64,000 nucleotides of DNA. Source: Nocardioides xinjiangensis. GTDB taxonomy: Bacteria > Actinomycetota > Actinomycetes > Propionibacteriales > Nocardioidaceae. The stretch spans positions 207,995-271,994 of the forward strand of contig NZ_JAFMSY010000004.1 in the NCBI RefSeq assembly GCF_017916455.1, given 5' to 3'. Every line of letters begins with the position of its first letter. The first letter of the stretch is position 1. Positions 16,012-26,381 of this stretch are shown in pieces. The notes under the pieces were generated by a model, which had not been told where the DNA came from, did no database searches, and was given only the letters and a program-made list of their open reading frames with translations. The translations under genes were made by a program, and so were the position numbers.

Positions 16012-17156
16012 AACGCGCTGACCCCGGTCTCCGCCCGCCCGATCAGCAGCTTCTGGATCTGCGACGTGCCCTCGTAGAGGGTCATCACCCGGGCGTCGCG
16101 GAGGTACTTCGCGACGGGGAAGTCGTCGACGTAGCCGGCGCCGCCGTGCACCTGGATCGCGTTGTTCGCCGCCCGCACGGCCGCCTCCGACGCGAAGAGC
16201 TTCGCCTTCGACGCCGCCGTGCCGTAGGGCTCGCCCCGGTCGACGAGGTCGGCGCAGCGCCACGCCAGCAGCCGGGCCGCGTCGGCGTCGACCGACATGT
16301 CGGCGATCAGGTCCTGCACGAGCTGGAAGGACGCGATCGGCTTGCCGAACTGCGTGCGCCGGGTGGCGTACGCGACCGAGGCCTCGAGGCAGCCCTGCAC
16401 GATGCCGACGCAGCCCGACGCGACGGCGAGCCGGCCCTTGTCGAGGGTCCCCATCGCGATCCGGAACCCCTGACCGACCTCACCGAGGCGCGCCGCGTCG
16501 GGCACACGTACGCCGTCGAGGAACAGCTCGGCGGTCGCCTGCCCGCGCAGGCCGAGCTTGCCGGTGACCTCGCGCGCCACGAACCCGGGGGTGTCGGTGG
16601 GCACGAGGAACGCCGTGACGCCGCGGGGGCCGTCGTCGCTGGTGCGGGCGAAGACCAGGGCGACGTGGGCCCACGTGCCGTTGGTGATGAACAGCTTCTG
16701 GCCGTCGAGCACCCAGTCCGACCCGTCCCGGACGGCGCGGGAGGTCAGGTTGCCCGCGTCGGAGCCGGTGCCGGGCTCGGTGAGGCCGAAGCAGCCCAGC
16801 GTGGAGGCGGTGGCCAGCTGCGGCAGCCACTCCCGCTTCTGCTCCTCGCTGCCGTGGAAGAGGATCGACTTGCCGACCAGCCCGCTGCTGACCGAGACGA
16901 TCCCCCGGAGCGCCGAGTCGGCACGGCCGAGCTCCTCCATGGCGAGGGAGTAGGTCACGTAGTCACCCCCGACGCCGCCGTACTCCTCGGGGATCGTGAG
17001 CCCGAAGAAGCCGAGGTCGGCCATCTTCCGCACGATCGCGAGGTCGACGGACTCCTCGCGGTCCCACCGCATGCGATGCGGGACGGCCTCGCGCTCCAGG
17101 AAGTCGCGGGCGAGGTCGCGGAAGGCCTGCTGGTCCTCGGTGAGCGAGAGGTCCAT
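16008..17156 (-). CDS. Acyl-CoA dehydrogenase (complete catalytic type)
   Basis: 382 residues, FAD-dependent. N-terminal helices (FRDLARDFLEREAVPHR), the FAD/substrate segment CFGLTEPGTGSDAGNL, the QLFITNG-like LFITNGTWAH and C-terminal MTLYEGTSQIQKLLIGR are visible. Glu362 in YEG is the expected catalytic base, as in short- and medium-chain homotetrameric enzymes. Its ATG overlaps the TGA of the upstream dehydrogenase gene. Third gene of an apparent three-gene run that oxidises acyl-CoA esters, substrate unknown. Confidence 0.93.
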   Translation of the reverse strand: MDLSLTEDQQAFRDLARDFLEREAVPHRMRWDREESVDLAIVRKMADLGFFGLTIPEEYGGVGGDYVTYSLAMEELGRADSALRGIVSVSSGLVGKSILFHGSEEQKREWLPQLATASTLGCFGLTEPGTGSDAGNLTSRAVRDGSDWVLDGQKLFITNGTWAHVALVFARTSDDGPRGVTAFLVPTDTPGFVAREVTGKLGLRGQATAELFLDGVRVPDAARLGEVGQGFRIAMGTLDKGRLAVASGCVGIVQGCLEASVAYATRRTQFGKPIASFQLVQDLIADMSVDADAARLLAWRCADLVDRGEPYGTAASKAKLFASEAAVRAANNAIQVHGGAGYVDDFPVAKYLRDARVMTLYEGTSQIQKLLIGRAETGVSAF

Positions 17157-18295
17157 CAGAGCGCGTCGACCAGCTCGTGGTCGTCCACCCGGCCGGCGAG
17201 GCGGGCGAGGTGGTGCGGGCCGTTGCCGAGCCACTGCTCGAGCACGGCCAGGTGCGCGGTCCCGACGCCGACGGCGTACTCCGCGGTCATGCCGATGCCG
17301 CCGTGCAGCTGGATCGCCTCCTGGCCGATGTGCCGGCTCGACCGGCTGACCTGCAGCCCGACGCGGTCGGCGGCCTCCGCCACCGCGTCGCGGTCGCCAC
17401 CGGCGATCGTCATCGTCGCCCAGTCGACCATGCTGTGCACCAGCTCGAGGGAGACGTACATGTCGGCCGCCCGGAACGTCAGCGCCTGGAAGGTGTTGAG
17501 CGTGACGCCGAACTGCTTGCGCGACCTCAGGTAGTCCGTCGTCGCGCGCAGCTGGCTCTGCAGCACGCCGAGGGCCTGGTTGGCGCCCAGGATGCGTGTC
17601 AGGTCGCTGATCGTCGCGATGCTCGGGGCCAGGTCGCGCCCGGGCTCGCCGAGCGGCGTCGCGGTGCTGCCCTCGAAGCGGACGGTGGCTGCGCGGGTCA
17701 GGTCGGCCGCCGCGTAGCCGCTGCGCGACACGTCGTCCGCGGCGACCAGGAAGACACCGGTGCCGCCGCCGTCGGGCAGCGCGGCCGTCACCACGAAGCA
17801 GTCGGCCGACTCGCCGCCCATCACCGGGTCCGCCACCCCGTCCAGAGTCCAGCCGTCGCCAACGACCGAGGCGCGGACGCCGTCGGCGCGCGCGGCCCAG
17901 CGGTCGCCGGGGGAGGTGTCGGCCGCAGCGAGCAGGAGGTCGCCGGCGCTCAGTCGCCCGAGCAGGTCGGCTCTCTGCTCCGCCGTGCCGACGGCCGCCA
18001 CGAGCCCGCCCGCGTGCACGACGCCCGACAGGTAGGGCTCGGGGGCCAGCACGCGGCCCAGCTCCTGGCAGACGATGCCGATCTCGACGGGGCCGGCGCC
18101 GACGCCGCCGTCGCTCTCGCTGAACGGCAGCCCGAGGATGCCCATCTCGGCCAGCCGACCCCACAGGGCGCGGTCGAACCCGGGCTCGGCGGCGACCGTG
18201 CGACGCCGGGCCTCGTGGTCGGCGTACGCCGTCGCCAGGAGGCCCCGGACGGCCTCGCGCAGCGCCTGCTGCTCGTCGTCGTAGGTGAAGTCCAT
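17156..18295 (-). CDS. Acyl-CoA dehydrogenase-like subunit lacking the C-terminal catalytic Glu
   Basis: 379 residues with an acyl-CoA dehydrogenase fold, but the C-terminal segment reads QLHGGIGMTAEYAVG and has no YEG glutamate, and the middle FAD motif is degenerate. Such proteins pair with a second subunit in the alpha2-beta2 dehydrogenases of actinobacterial steroid and related side-chain degradation. The partner is probably the gene 13 bases upstream, which is inference from order. Overlaps the downstream gene by one base (ATGA arrangement). Confidence 0.87.
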   Translation of the reverse strand: MDFTYDDEQQALREAVRGLLATAYADHEARRRTVAAEPGFDRALWGRLAEMGILGLPFSESDGGVGAGPVEIGIVCQELGRVLAPEPYLSGVVHAGGLVAAVGTAEQRADLLGRLSAGDLLLAAADTSPGDRWAARADGVRASVVGDGWTLDGVADPVMGGESADCFVVTAALPDGGGTGVFLVAADDVSRSGYAAADLTRAATVRFEGSTATPLGEPGRDLAPSIATISDLTRILGANQALGVLQSQLRATTDYLRSRKQFGVTLNTFQALTFRAADMYVSLELVHSMVDWATMTIAGGDRDAVAEAADRVGLQVSRSSRHIGQEAIQLHGGIGMTAEYAVGVGTAHLAVLEQWLGNGPHHLARLAGRVDDHELVDAL

Positions 18296-18308
18296 CTCGT
18301 CCGCCCCT

Positions 18309-19460
18309 TCAGAGTCCCAGGATCGTGCGGCTGATGATCTGGCGCTGGATCTCGTTGGAGCCGCCGTAGATCGAGGCCTTGCGGAGGTTGAGGTACGTCG
18401 GCGCCGATCGTCGCGCCCAGCCCTCCTGGGGCGAGTCGTCGCCTGCCCGCGCCGCCAGCGAGGCCGGTCCGGCGAGGTCGAGCGCCAGCTCGCTGACGGC
18501 CTGCTGCAGCTCGGTGCCCCTGAGCTTGAGCACCGACGAGGCCGGGTGCGGCGCGCCGTCGGAGGAGTGCGCGACGACGCGGAGCGCGGTCAGCTCGAGG
18601 GCGAGCAGCTCGTTCTCCAGCTCGGCCACCCGGGCGCGGACCAGCGGGTCCGCCAGCTGGTCGGCAGCCGTCGCCTTGAGCGTGGCCAGGGCGCGCTTGG
18701 TCGCGCCGACGGGCGCGACGCCCACCCGCTCGTTGCCGAGCAGGAACTTCGCCATGGTCCAGCCCGCGCCGGGCTCACCGACGAGCAGGTCGCCGGGGAC
18801 CCGGACGTCGGAGAACCACACCTCGTTGACCTCGTGGCCGCCGTCGATGAGCTCGATCGGGCGCACCTCCACCCCGGGCGTCGTCATGTCGATCAGCAGC
18901 ATGGAGATGCCCTGCTGCTTCTTGACCTCCGGATCGGTGCGCACGAGCGTGAAGATCCAGTCGCCGTGCTGCCCGAGCGTGGTCCAGGTCTTCTGGCCGT
19001 TGACCACCCAGTCGTCGCCGTCGCGCACCGCGGCCGTCCGCAGGCCGGCGAGGTCGGAGCCGGCGTCGGGCTCGGAGAAACCCTGGGACCACCAGATGTC
19101 GAGGTTCGCGGTCGCGGGCAGGAAGCGCTGCTTCTGCTCCTCGGAGCCGAAGTGGGCGATCACGGGGCCGATCATCGAGGCGTTGAACGCCAGCGGCGCC
19201 GGGACGCCGGCGCGCTGCATCTCCTCGTGCCACAGGTGGCGCTGGAGCTCGGTCCAGTCCTGGCCGCCCCACTCGGTCGGCCAGTGCGGGACGGCGAGCC
19301 CCTCGGCGTTGAGGATCCGCTGGCTCGCGACGATCTGCTCGCGGGTGAGGTGGCGTCCCTCCAGGACGGTGTCGCGGATCTCCCGGGGGACCTTCGTGGT
19401 GAAGAACTCCCGCATCCGGTCGCGGAACTCCGCGTCGCGGGGGCTGAGCGCGAGCTGCAT
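18309..19460 (-). CDS. Acyl-CoA dehydrogenase, probable partner in a heteromeric enzyme
   Basis: 383 residues. PTEWGGQDWTELQRHLWHEEM near the N-terminus, WWSQGFSEPDAGSDLAGL for FAD binding, and C-terminal KASIYGGSNEIQRQIISRTILG. The YGGSNEIQ ending instead of YEGTxQIQ is typical of the FAD-holding subunit of heteromeric actinobacterial dehydrogenases, where the catalytic Glu lies elsewhere. The ATG at 19460 is chosen because GAGGAG lies just upstream and the extra 32 residues of a longer frame are unlike the family. First gene of the run. Confidence 0.9.
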   Translation of the reverse strand: MQLALSPRDAEFRDRMREFFTTKVPREIRDTVLEGRHLTREQIVASQRILNAEGLAVPHWPTEWGGQDWTELQRHLWHEEMQRAGVPAPLAFNASMIGPVIAHFGSEEQKQRFLPATANLDIWWSQGFSEPDAGSDLAGLRTAAVRDGDDWVVNGQKTWTTLGQHGDWIFTLVRTDPEVKKQQGISMLLIDMTTPGVEVRPIELIDGGHEVNEVWFSDVRVPGDLLVGEPGAGWTMAKFLLGNERVGVAPVGATKRALATLKATAADQLADPLVRARVAELENELLALELTALRVVAHSSDGAPHPASSVLKLRGTELQQAVSELALDLAGPASLAARAGDDSPQEGWARRSAPTYLNLRKASIYGGSNEIQRQIISRTILGL

Positions 19461-19552
19461 GTGGCTCCTCGTGGTGGGCGTGGCCGGCGGCGTGCCCATC
19501 ATGGCGTGGCTGTCCAGCGGGGCGACGGGCGGTGGGCCCGCCGCCCGCCGGC

Positions 19553-20803
<1,251 letters not shown>

Positions 20804-20810
20804 GTCGTCC

Positions 20811-20816
20811 ACGGTG
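20811..20816 (-). promoter_or_regulatory. Candidate leaderless -10 box (CACCGT)
   Basis: CACCGT on the minus strand, 7 bases before the protease ATG at 20803. Confidence 0.35.
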
Positions 20817-20900
20817 CGTCCGTACCCTGTGGAGGCCCTGAGAACGCGCTGGGAAGGCGCCCAGACCTGCGGGGCCGCCGGCACGGGGCTCCGGACGCGC

Positions 20901-20932
20901 GAGAGCCCCCGGCCGGGTGGCCGGGGGCTCTC
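20901..20932 (-). terminator. Hairpin terminator of the citrate synthase gene
   Basis: A perfect 14-bp inverted repeat (GAGAGCCCCCGGCC and its complement) around a 4-base loop, 36 bases past the gltA stop. There is no U-tract, as is common in high-GC actinobacteria. Confidence 0.75.
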
Positions 20933-20968
20933 GTCAGCCTGTCGTCAGCGTGTCGTCGGCGGGGAGGC

Positions 20969-22273
20969 TCAGGCCCAGCGCTCGGAGGCCGCGGTGAAGG
21001 TCAGCTCGCGGTCGCCGGTGTAGATCTGCTTCGGGCGGGCGATCTTCTGGTCCTTGTCCTGCACCAGCTCCGACCACTGCGCCAGCCAGCCCGGGGTGCG
21101 GCCGATGGCGAACAGCACGGTGAACATCTCCGGCGGGAACTGGAAGGCCTCGTAGATCAGGCCGGAGTAGAAGTCCACGTTGGGGTAGAGCTTGCGCTTG
21201 ACGAAGTACTCGTCCTCGAGCGCGATCTTCTCCAGCTCCAGCGCGATGTCGAGCAGCGGGTTGGTGCCGGTGACCTCGAAGACGTCCTCGGCGGACTTCT
21301 TGATGATCTTGGCGCGCGGGTCGTAGTTCTTGTAGACCCGGTGGCCGAAGCCCATGAGTCGCTCGTTGCCGTCCTTCACGCCGTCGATGAACGCCGGGAT
21401 GTTCTCCTTGCTGCCGATGCGCTTGAGCATCCGCAGCACCGCCTCGTTGGCGCCGCCGTGGAGCGGGCCGTAGAGCGCCCCGATGCCGGCCGACACGGCC
21501 GAGTAGGGGTCGACCTGCGAGGAGCCGACGGAGCGCACCGCGTTGGTCGAGCAGTTCTGCTCGTGGTCGGCGTGGAGGATGAAGAGCACGTCGAGGGCCT
21601 TGACGAGCCGCTCGTCGGCCTCGAACTTCTGCTCGCTCATCTTGAAGAGCATCGAGAGGAAGTTGGCGGTGTAGCCGAGGTCGTTGTCGGGGTAGACGTA
21701 GGGCTTGCCCTGCGCGTGGCGGAACGACCAGGCCCCGAGGGTCGGCATCTTCGCGATCATGCGGACGATCTGCATGTGGCGGTTGTCGGCGTCGCTGATG
21801 TTGCGGGCGTCGGGGTAGAACGTCGACAGGGCGCCCACCGAGGCCATCAGCATGCCCATCGGGTGGGCGTCGTAGCGGAAGCCGTGCATGAAGTTCTTGA
21901 CGTTCTCGTGCACGAACGTGTGGTAGGTGATCTCGTGCACCCACGCGTCGTACTGCTCCTTGGTGGGCAGGTCGCCGTGGATGAGGAGGTAGGCCACCTC
22001 GAGGAAGTTGGACTTCTCGGCCAGCTGCTCGATCGGGTACCCGCGGTACTCGAGGATGCCCTTGTCGCCGTCGATGTAGGTCACCGACGAGCGGCACGAG
22101 GCGGTGTTGACGAACCCCGGGTCGTAGGTCGCGAGACCGGGCTGCTCGTCATCGAGGCGGATCTGCCCGAGGTCCTTGGCGGCGATCGTGTTGTCGGTGA
22201 TCGCGATGTCGTACGTCTGACCGGTCCGGTTGTCGGTGACAGTCAGGGAATCCTTGGCCGCAACGTCGGTCAC
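20969..22273 (-). CDS. gltA: Citrate synthase
   Basis: 434 residues, the hexameric type II form. It condenses acetyl-CoA and oxaloacetate to start the TCA cycle. Catalytic residues are visible as H272 (GPLHGGANEAV), H311 (MGFGHRVYKNYDPRA) and D367 (NVDFYSG); LHADHEQNCSTNAVR is also family-typical. The N-terminal 60 residues form the small beta domain usual in this form. Start is a GTG with CAGGAG 5-6 bases upstream. Transcribed alone, ending at the strong hairpin downstream. Confidence 0.97.
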   Translation of the reverse strand: MTDVAAKDSLTVTDNRTGQTYDIAITDNTIAAKDLGQIRLDDEQPGLATYDPGFVNTASCRSSVTYIDGDKGILEYRGYPIEQLAEKSNFLEVAYLLIHGDLPTKEQYDAWVHEITYHTFVHENVKNFMHGFRYDAHPMGMLMASVGALSTFYPDARNISDADNRHMQIVRMIAKMPTLGAWSFRHAQGKPYVYPDNDLGYTANFLSMLFKMSEQKFEADERLVKALDVLFILHADHEQNCSTNAVRSVGSSQVDPYSAVSAGIGALYGPLHGGANEAVLRMLKRIGSKENIPAFIDGVKDGNERLMGFGHRVYKNYDPRAKIIKKSAEDVFEVTGTNPLLDIALELEKIALEDEYFVKRKLYPNVDFYSGLIYEAFQFPPEMFTVLFAIGRTPGWLAQWSELVQDKDQKIARPKQIYTGDRELTFTAASERWA

Positions 22274-22379
22274 GTCGGCTCCTGTTCATACGTCTTTGTA
22301 CGTCTGTGTGCCCCTCAACCTAGACCTGCGCCCGCGGGGACCGCGAATCAGGTGTCCACGCTGCGACTTCGGTATGACG

Positions 22380-23705
22380 TCAGCGCCCCGCCACCCGGTT
22401 CGCCACCCGCGCGACCCGGCTGGTGCGGCCGAGGCCCGCGTCCTCGCGGCGGTCGGCGGCGCGGTAGAGCCGGTAGAGTGCGTGGACGCCCGCCCACCGC
22501 AGCGGCTCGGGCTCCCACCGCCGTACCCGGTGACCCGCCCACGGGAGCCGGGTGAGGTCGGTGTCACGGCCCAGCACCAGGTCGCGCAGGGTGCGGCCCG
22601 CGAGGTTGGTGGCGGTCAGGCCCGACCCGACGTACCCGCCCGCGTGGCCGAGCCCCGTCGCGGGGTCGTAGGCCACGCTCGCGCTCCAGTCGCGAGGGAC
22701 GCCGAGCACCCCGCACCAGGCGTGGTCGAGGCGGATCCCCGCCAGCGAGGGGAACAGCGAGAGCAGCGTCGAGCGCAGCGACTGCACGGTCCACTCCTGC
22801 GTGCGTCCGTCGACGTCGGTGCGCGAGCCGAACCGGTACGGCACGCCGCGACCGCCCAGGGCGATGCGACCGTCGGCGGTGCGCTGGGCGTAGCAGTAGG
22901 CGTGCGCCTCGTCGCCGAGCAGCTCCTCGCCGCTCCAGCCGACCTCCGCCCACTGCGCGGCCGTCAGTGGCTCGGTGACCACCATCGCGGAGTTCATCGG
23001 CAGCCAGTCGCGCCGGTGCCCGGGGAGTCCGGCGGTGAAGCCCTCCAGGCAGCGCAGCACCACGGGCGCCCGCAGGGTGCCGTGCTCGGTGACCACCGCG
23101 CCCGGCTCGATCCGCACGGCGCGGGTGGCCTCGTGCACGCGCACACCGCGCTCCCGCACGAGCCGCGCGACGCCGGAGACCAGCTTGGCCGGCTGCACCC
23201 GCGCGCAGTCGGGGTCGAAGTGGCCGGCCACCGCTCCGGCCACCCGGATCCGGGCCGACACCTGCTCCGCGGTGAGCTCGCCCCCCAGTCGCTGCCGCTG
23301 CGCCTCGGACCGCGCCACGACGAGGACGCCGCTGCGCACGATGTCGGCCTCGATGCCCTCGCGCGCGGCGATCGCGACGACCTCGTCGACGGTGCCGCGC
23401 AGCGCGGCCCGGAGCCGGTCGACGCCGTCGGCGCCCGCCACCTGCTCGTACGCCCGGGCGCTGCCGGCCAGCTCGCTGGACAGCCAGCCGCCGTTGCGGC
23501 CCGAGGCCCCGAAGCCGGCGAACTCGGCCTCGACGACGCGGACCTCGAGCGTGGGATCGGCCTCGCGCAGGTAGTGCGCGGTCCAGAGTCCGGTCAGGCC
23601 GCCCCCGACGATCGCGACGTCGCACGTCGCGTCGCCCCGGAGCGGGTCGGTGGGGGAGGGCAGGCCGAGCTGCTGCCACCAGTAGGACACGCCGCCGTTG
23701 CGCAC
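22380..23705 (-). CDS. FAD-dependent amine/amino-acid oxidase (DAO / gamma-glutamylputrescine oxidase type)
   Basis: 441 residues. N-terminal SYWWQQLG and FAD-binding CDVAIVGGGLTGLWTAHYL, then FGASGRNGGWLSSELAG, which is characteristic of the PuuB/DadA-like group, and C-terminal GYVGSGLTATNLAGRTLRDL that closes the FAD site. Likely oxidises an amine or N-substituted amino acid to an aldehyde plus hydrogen peroxide; the substrate is unknown. Start is uncertain between the GTGs at 23705 and 23690. The gene is divergent from rplM. Confidence 0.85.
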   Translation of the reverse strand: MRNGGVSYWWQQLGLPSPTDPLRGDATCDVAIVGGGLTGLWTAHYLREADPTLEVRVVEAEFAGFGASGRNGGWLSSELAGSARAYEQVAGADGVDRLRAALRGTVDEVVAIAAREGIEADIVRSGVLVVARSEAQRQRLGGELTAEQVSARIRVAGAVAGHFDPDCARVQPAKLVSGVARLVRERGVRVHEATRAVRIEPGAVVTEHGTLRAPVVLRCLEGFTAGLPGHRRDWLPMNSAMVVTEPLTAAQWAEVGWSGEELLGDEAHAYCYAQRTADGRIALGGRGVPYRFGSRTDVDGRTQEWTVQSLRSTLLSLFPSLAGIRLDHAWCGVLGVPRDWSASVAYDPATGLGHAGGYVGSGLTATNLAGRTLRDLVLGRDTDLTRLPWAGHRVRRWEPEPLRWAGVHALYRLYRAADRREDAGLGRTSRVARVANRVAGR

Positions 23706-23730
23706 CCGGCCATCATGGTCCCTCCCCGTT

Positions 23731-23760
23731 TTGACCCTGCTCCTCGACGCGCCGTACCCT
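23731..23760 (+). promoter_or_regulatory. Candidate sigma-70-type promoter of rplM-rpsI
   Basis: TTGACC (23731-23736) and TACCCT (23755-23760) are separated by 18 bases, the best two-box housekeeping promoter in the window. It overlaps the divergent oxidase start region. Transcription from here would give a leader of about 190 bases. Confidence 0.55.
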
Positions 23761-23784
23761 TGCTGGTCGCGACTCCTGCCGCGT

Positions 23785-23926
23785 CCGCTCCCTCCCCACG
23801 GAGGGCCAGAGCGGGTGCAGATCCGGACGTGATCCCCCCTGGGTGGGGGAGCGATCCGGGCCGTGTTCGTCAGAAGTCGCGCAGCCCCTCGAAGCCTGGG
23901 GGGCACCACCGCCCCTCGCCCGAGGG
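23785..23926 (+). promoter_or_regulatory. Structured 5' leader of rplM with several hairpins
   Basis: Within the untranslated stretch are at least three inverted repeats: CCGCTC-CCTCC against GGAGG and GAGCGG (23785-23814, with a GCCA bulge), TCCCCC against GGGGGA (23833-23850), and CCCTC against GAGGG (23913-23926). Such leaders often mediate autoregulation by a ribosomal protein, but I do not recognise a described family. Confidence 0.4.
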
Positions 23927-23958
23927 ACGGACCCAACGAACGAGAACGGGACATCGCC

Positions 23959-24402
23959 GTGCGCACGTACAGCCCCAAGCCCGCTGACATCCAGCGCGAG
24001 TGGCTCGTCATCGACGCCACCGACGTGGTCCTGGGCCGCCTCGCCGTCCAGACCGCCAACCTCCTCCGCGGCAAGCACAAGCCGACCTTCGCTCCTCACA
24101 TGGACATGGGCGACTTCGTGATCATCGTCAACGCCTCCAAGGTGTCGCTGTCGGGGACCAAGAAGACCACCAAGATGGCCTACCGCCACTCCGGCTACCC
24201 GGGCGGCCTGTCGGCCACCCCCTTCGGCGAGCTCCTCGAGAAGGACGCCCGCAAGGCCATTGAGAAGGCCGTGTGGGGCATGCTCCCGAAGAACAAGCTC
24301 GGTCGCCAGATGCTGAAGAAGCTCAAGGTCTACGCCGGCCCCGACCACCCGCACGTGGCCCAGAAGGCCACCCCGTTCGAGATCTCCCAGATCTCCCAGT
24401 GA
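23959..24402 (+). CDS. rplM: Ribosomal protein L13
   Basis: 147 residues, the normal bacterial length. [20 protein letters not shown] at the start, [19 protein letters not shown] and YRHSGYPGG are diagnostic. L13 is an early assembly protein of the 50S subunit. The GTG start fits the family N-terminus. Followed after 17 bases by rpsI, the universal L13-S9 pairing. Confidence 0.98.
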   Translation: MRTYSPKPADIQREWLVIDATDVVLGRLAVQTANLLRGKHKPTFAPHMDMGDFVIIVNASKVSLSGTKKTTKMAYRHSGYPGGLSATPFGELLEKDARKAIEKAVWGMLPKNKLGRQMLKKLKVYAGPDHPHVAQKATPFEISQISQ

Positions 24403-24419
24403 CGACTGAGGACTGACAC

Positions 24420-24920
24420 ATGTCTGAGAACACCACCGAGGTCGAGGAGACCTTCGAGACCGACGCCGACGGCGTCGCCTACACCTCCGAGAGCGCCGCG
24501 TCGGCCGACACCCCGGCCCGCCCGGCCACCATCGCGCCCGCCGGCGCCACCGGCCGTCGCAAGGAGGCCGTCGCCCGCGTCCGCATCGTCCCGGGCACCG
24601 GCTCGTGGACCATCAACGGCCGCACGCTCGACAGCTACTTCCCGAACAAGCTGCACCAGCAGATCGCCAACGAGCCGTTCGCCGAGCTGCAGCTCGAGGG
24701 TCGCTTCGACGTGATCGCCCGCATCCACGGCGGCGGCATCGCCGGCCAGGCCGGCGCCCTGCGCCTCGGCGTGGCGCGGGCGCTCAACGCCGTCGACGTC
24801 GAGGCGAACCGCCCGGCGCTGAAGAAGGCCGGCCTGCTCACCCGCGACGCCCGCGTCGTGGAGCGCAAGAAGGCCGGTCTGAAGAAGGCCCGCAAGGCCT
24901 CGCAGTTCAGCAAGCGCTGA
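24420..24920 (+). CDS. rpsI: Ribosomal protein S9
   Basis: 166 residues. An acidic N-terminal extension of about 40 residues, common in actinobacteria, precedes the S9 core [17 protein letters not shown]. The core ends in [11 protein letters not shown], the basic tail that reaches the P-site tRNA. Second gene of the rplM operon. Confidence 0.98.
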   Translation: MSENTTEVEETFETDADGVAYTSESAASADTPARPATIAPAGATGRRKEAVARVRIVPGTGSWTINGRTLDSYFPNKLHQQIANEPFAELQLEGRFDVIARIHGGGIAGQAGALRLGVARALNAVDVEANRPALKKAGLLTRDARVVERKKAGLKKARKASQFSKR

Positions 24921-24925
24921 TCTCC

Positions 24926-24931
24926 TAGGGT
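24926..24931 (+). promoter_or_regulatory. Candidate leaderless -10 box (TAGGGT) of glmM
   Basis: TAGGGT 8 bases before the glmM ATG. Only 19 bases separate rpsI and glmM, so glmM may be made both from the ribosomal operon and from its own leaderless start. Confidence 0.4.
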
Positions 24932-24939
24932 CTCGTCAC

Positions 24940-26286
24940 ATGACGCGACTCTTCGGCACGGACGGGGTCCGGGGCCTGGCGAACGCCACACTCACGGCGG
25001 AGCTGGCCCTGGACCTCTCCGTCTGCGCCGCACACGTCCTGGCCGACCGCGGCGAGTTCGAGGGTCATCGCCCCCTCGCCGTGGTGGGCCGGGACACGCG
25101 CATCTCTGGGCAGTTCCTCGAGGCCGCGGTCGTCGCGGGCCTCGCCTCGGCCGGCGTCGACGTGCTGCTCCTCGGCGTCCTGCCCACCCCGGGCGTCGCC
25201 TACATGACCGACCGCCTGGGCGCCGACCTCGGCGTCATGCTGTCGGCCTCGCACAACCCGATGCCCGACAACGGCATCAAGTTCCTCGCGCGCGGCGGCC
25301 ACAAGCTCGACGACGCGATCGAGATCGCCATCGAGCGCCGCATGGGCGAGCCCTGGGCGCGACCCACCGGCGGCGACGTCGGCCGGGTGCGCGCTTACGA
25401 GAGCGCGGTGCAGGAGTACGCCGCGCACCTCGAGAGCACGATCACCCATCCGCTCGCGGGGCTCAGGGTCGTGCTCGACTGCGCGGAGGGCGCGGCCTTC
25501 CAGGCCGGGCCCCGGGCGCTCGAGGACGCCGGCGCCACGGTCGTCGCGATCCACGCCGACCCCGACGGCCTCAACATCAACGACAGCTGCGGGTCCACCC
25601 ACCTCGAGTCGCTGCAGGCCGCGGTCGTGGAGCACCGCGCCCATGCCGGCTTCGCCCTCGACGGCGACGCCGACCGCTGCCTGGCCGTCGACGCCGACGG
25701 CAACGTCGTCGACGGCGACCAGATCCTCGCGATCCTGTCGCTGTCCCTGCTGGAGCAGGGCCGGCTCGCCAAGGACACGGTGGTGGCGACCGTGATGAGC
25801 AACCTGGGCTTCGTGCAGGCGATGCGCGCGAGCGGCGTCGGGGTGCGGCAGACCAAGGTCGGCGACCGCTACGTCCTCGAGGCGATGAAGGTCTCGGGCT
25901 ACTCCCTCGGCGGCGAGCAGTCGGGCCACGTCATCCTCAGCGACCACGCCACCACCGGCGACGGCATCCTCACCGCGCTGCACGTCCTCGAGCGCATGGC
26001 CACCACCGGGAAGTCGCTGGCGGAGCTGGCCTCGGTGATGACCCGGCTGCCGCAGGTGCTGCTCAACGTGTCGGGGGTCGACAAGTCGCGCGCCGACGAG
26101 GACGCCGTCCTCGCCGCCGCCGTCGCCGAGGAGGAGGCGCTGCTCGGCGAGCGCGGCCGGATCCTCCTGCGCCCCTCCGGCACCGAGCCCATCGTGCGCG
26201 TCATGGTCGAGGCACCCACCCACGAGGAGGCCGACGGCGTCGCGTCCCGGCTCGCCGACGTGGTGAAGCAGCAGCTGGCGCTCTAG
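24940..26286 (+). CDS. glmM: Phosphoglucosamine mutase
   Basis: 448 residues. Converts glucosamine-6-phosphate to glucosamine-1-phosphate for UDP-GlcNAc and peptidoglycan. Present are LFGTDGVRG at the N-terminus, the phosphoserine loop [11 protein letters not shown] (Ser104), the Mg-binding DGDADRC and the phosphate-binding [12 protein letters not shown] near the C-terminus. It works with GlmS, encoded 7 kb downstream; in many actinobacteria glmM and glmS lie much closer. Confidence 0.98.
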   Translation: MTRLFGTDGVRGLANATLTAELALDLSVCAAHVLADRGEFEGHRPLAVVGRDTRISGQFLEAAVVAGLASAGVDVLLLGVLPTPGVAYMTDRLGADLGVMLSASHNPMPDNGIKFLARGGHKLDDAIEIAIERRMGEPWARPTGGDVGRVRAYESAVQEYAAHLESTITHPLAGLRVVLDCAEGAAFQAGPRALEDAGATVVAIHADPDGLNINDSCGSTHLESLQAAVVEHRAHAGFALDGDADRCLAVDADGNVVDGDQILAILSLSLLEQGRLAKDTVVATVMSNLGFVQAMRASGVGVRQTKVGDRYVLEAMKVSGYSLGGEQSGHVILSDHATTGDGILTALHVLERMATTGKSLAELASVMTRLPQVLLNVSGVDKSRADEDAVLAAAVAEEEALLGERGRILLRPSGTEPIVRVMVEAPTHEEADGVASRLADVVKQQLAL

Positions 26287-26369
26287 GCGAGCGCAGCGCG
26301 CCCTGCCTCCTGCTGACGACGCGGGCCGCGCACGCCGATATCCGCATGACGGGCAGGGCGCGCCGCGAC

Positions 26370-26375
26370 TACCGT
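26370..26375 (+). promoter_or_regulatory. Candidate leaderless -10 box (TACCGT)
   Basis: TACCGT then 6 bases then a GTG at 26382. It decides the start of the downstream gene, because the alternative ATG at 26346 lies upstream of the box. Confidence 0.45.
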
Positions 26376-26381
26376 CGCGGC

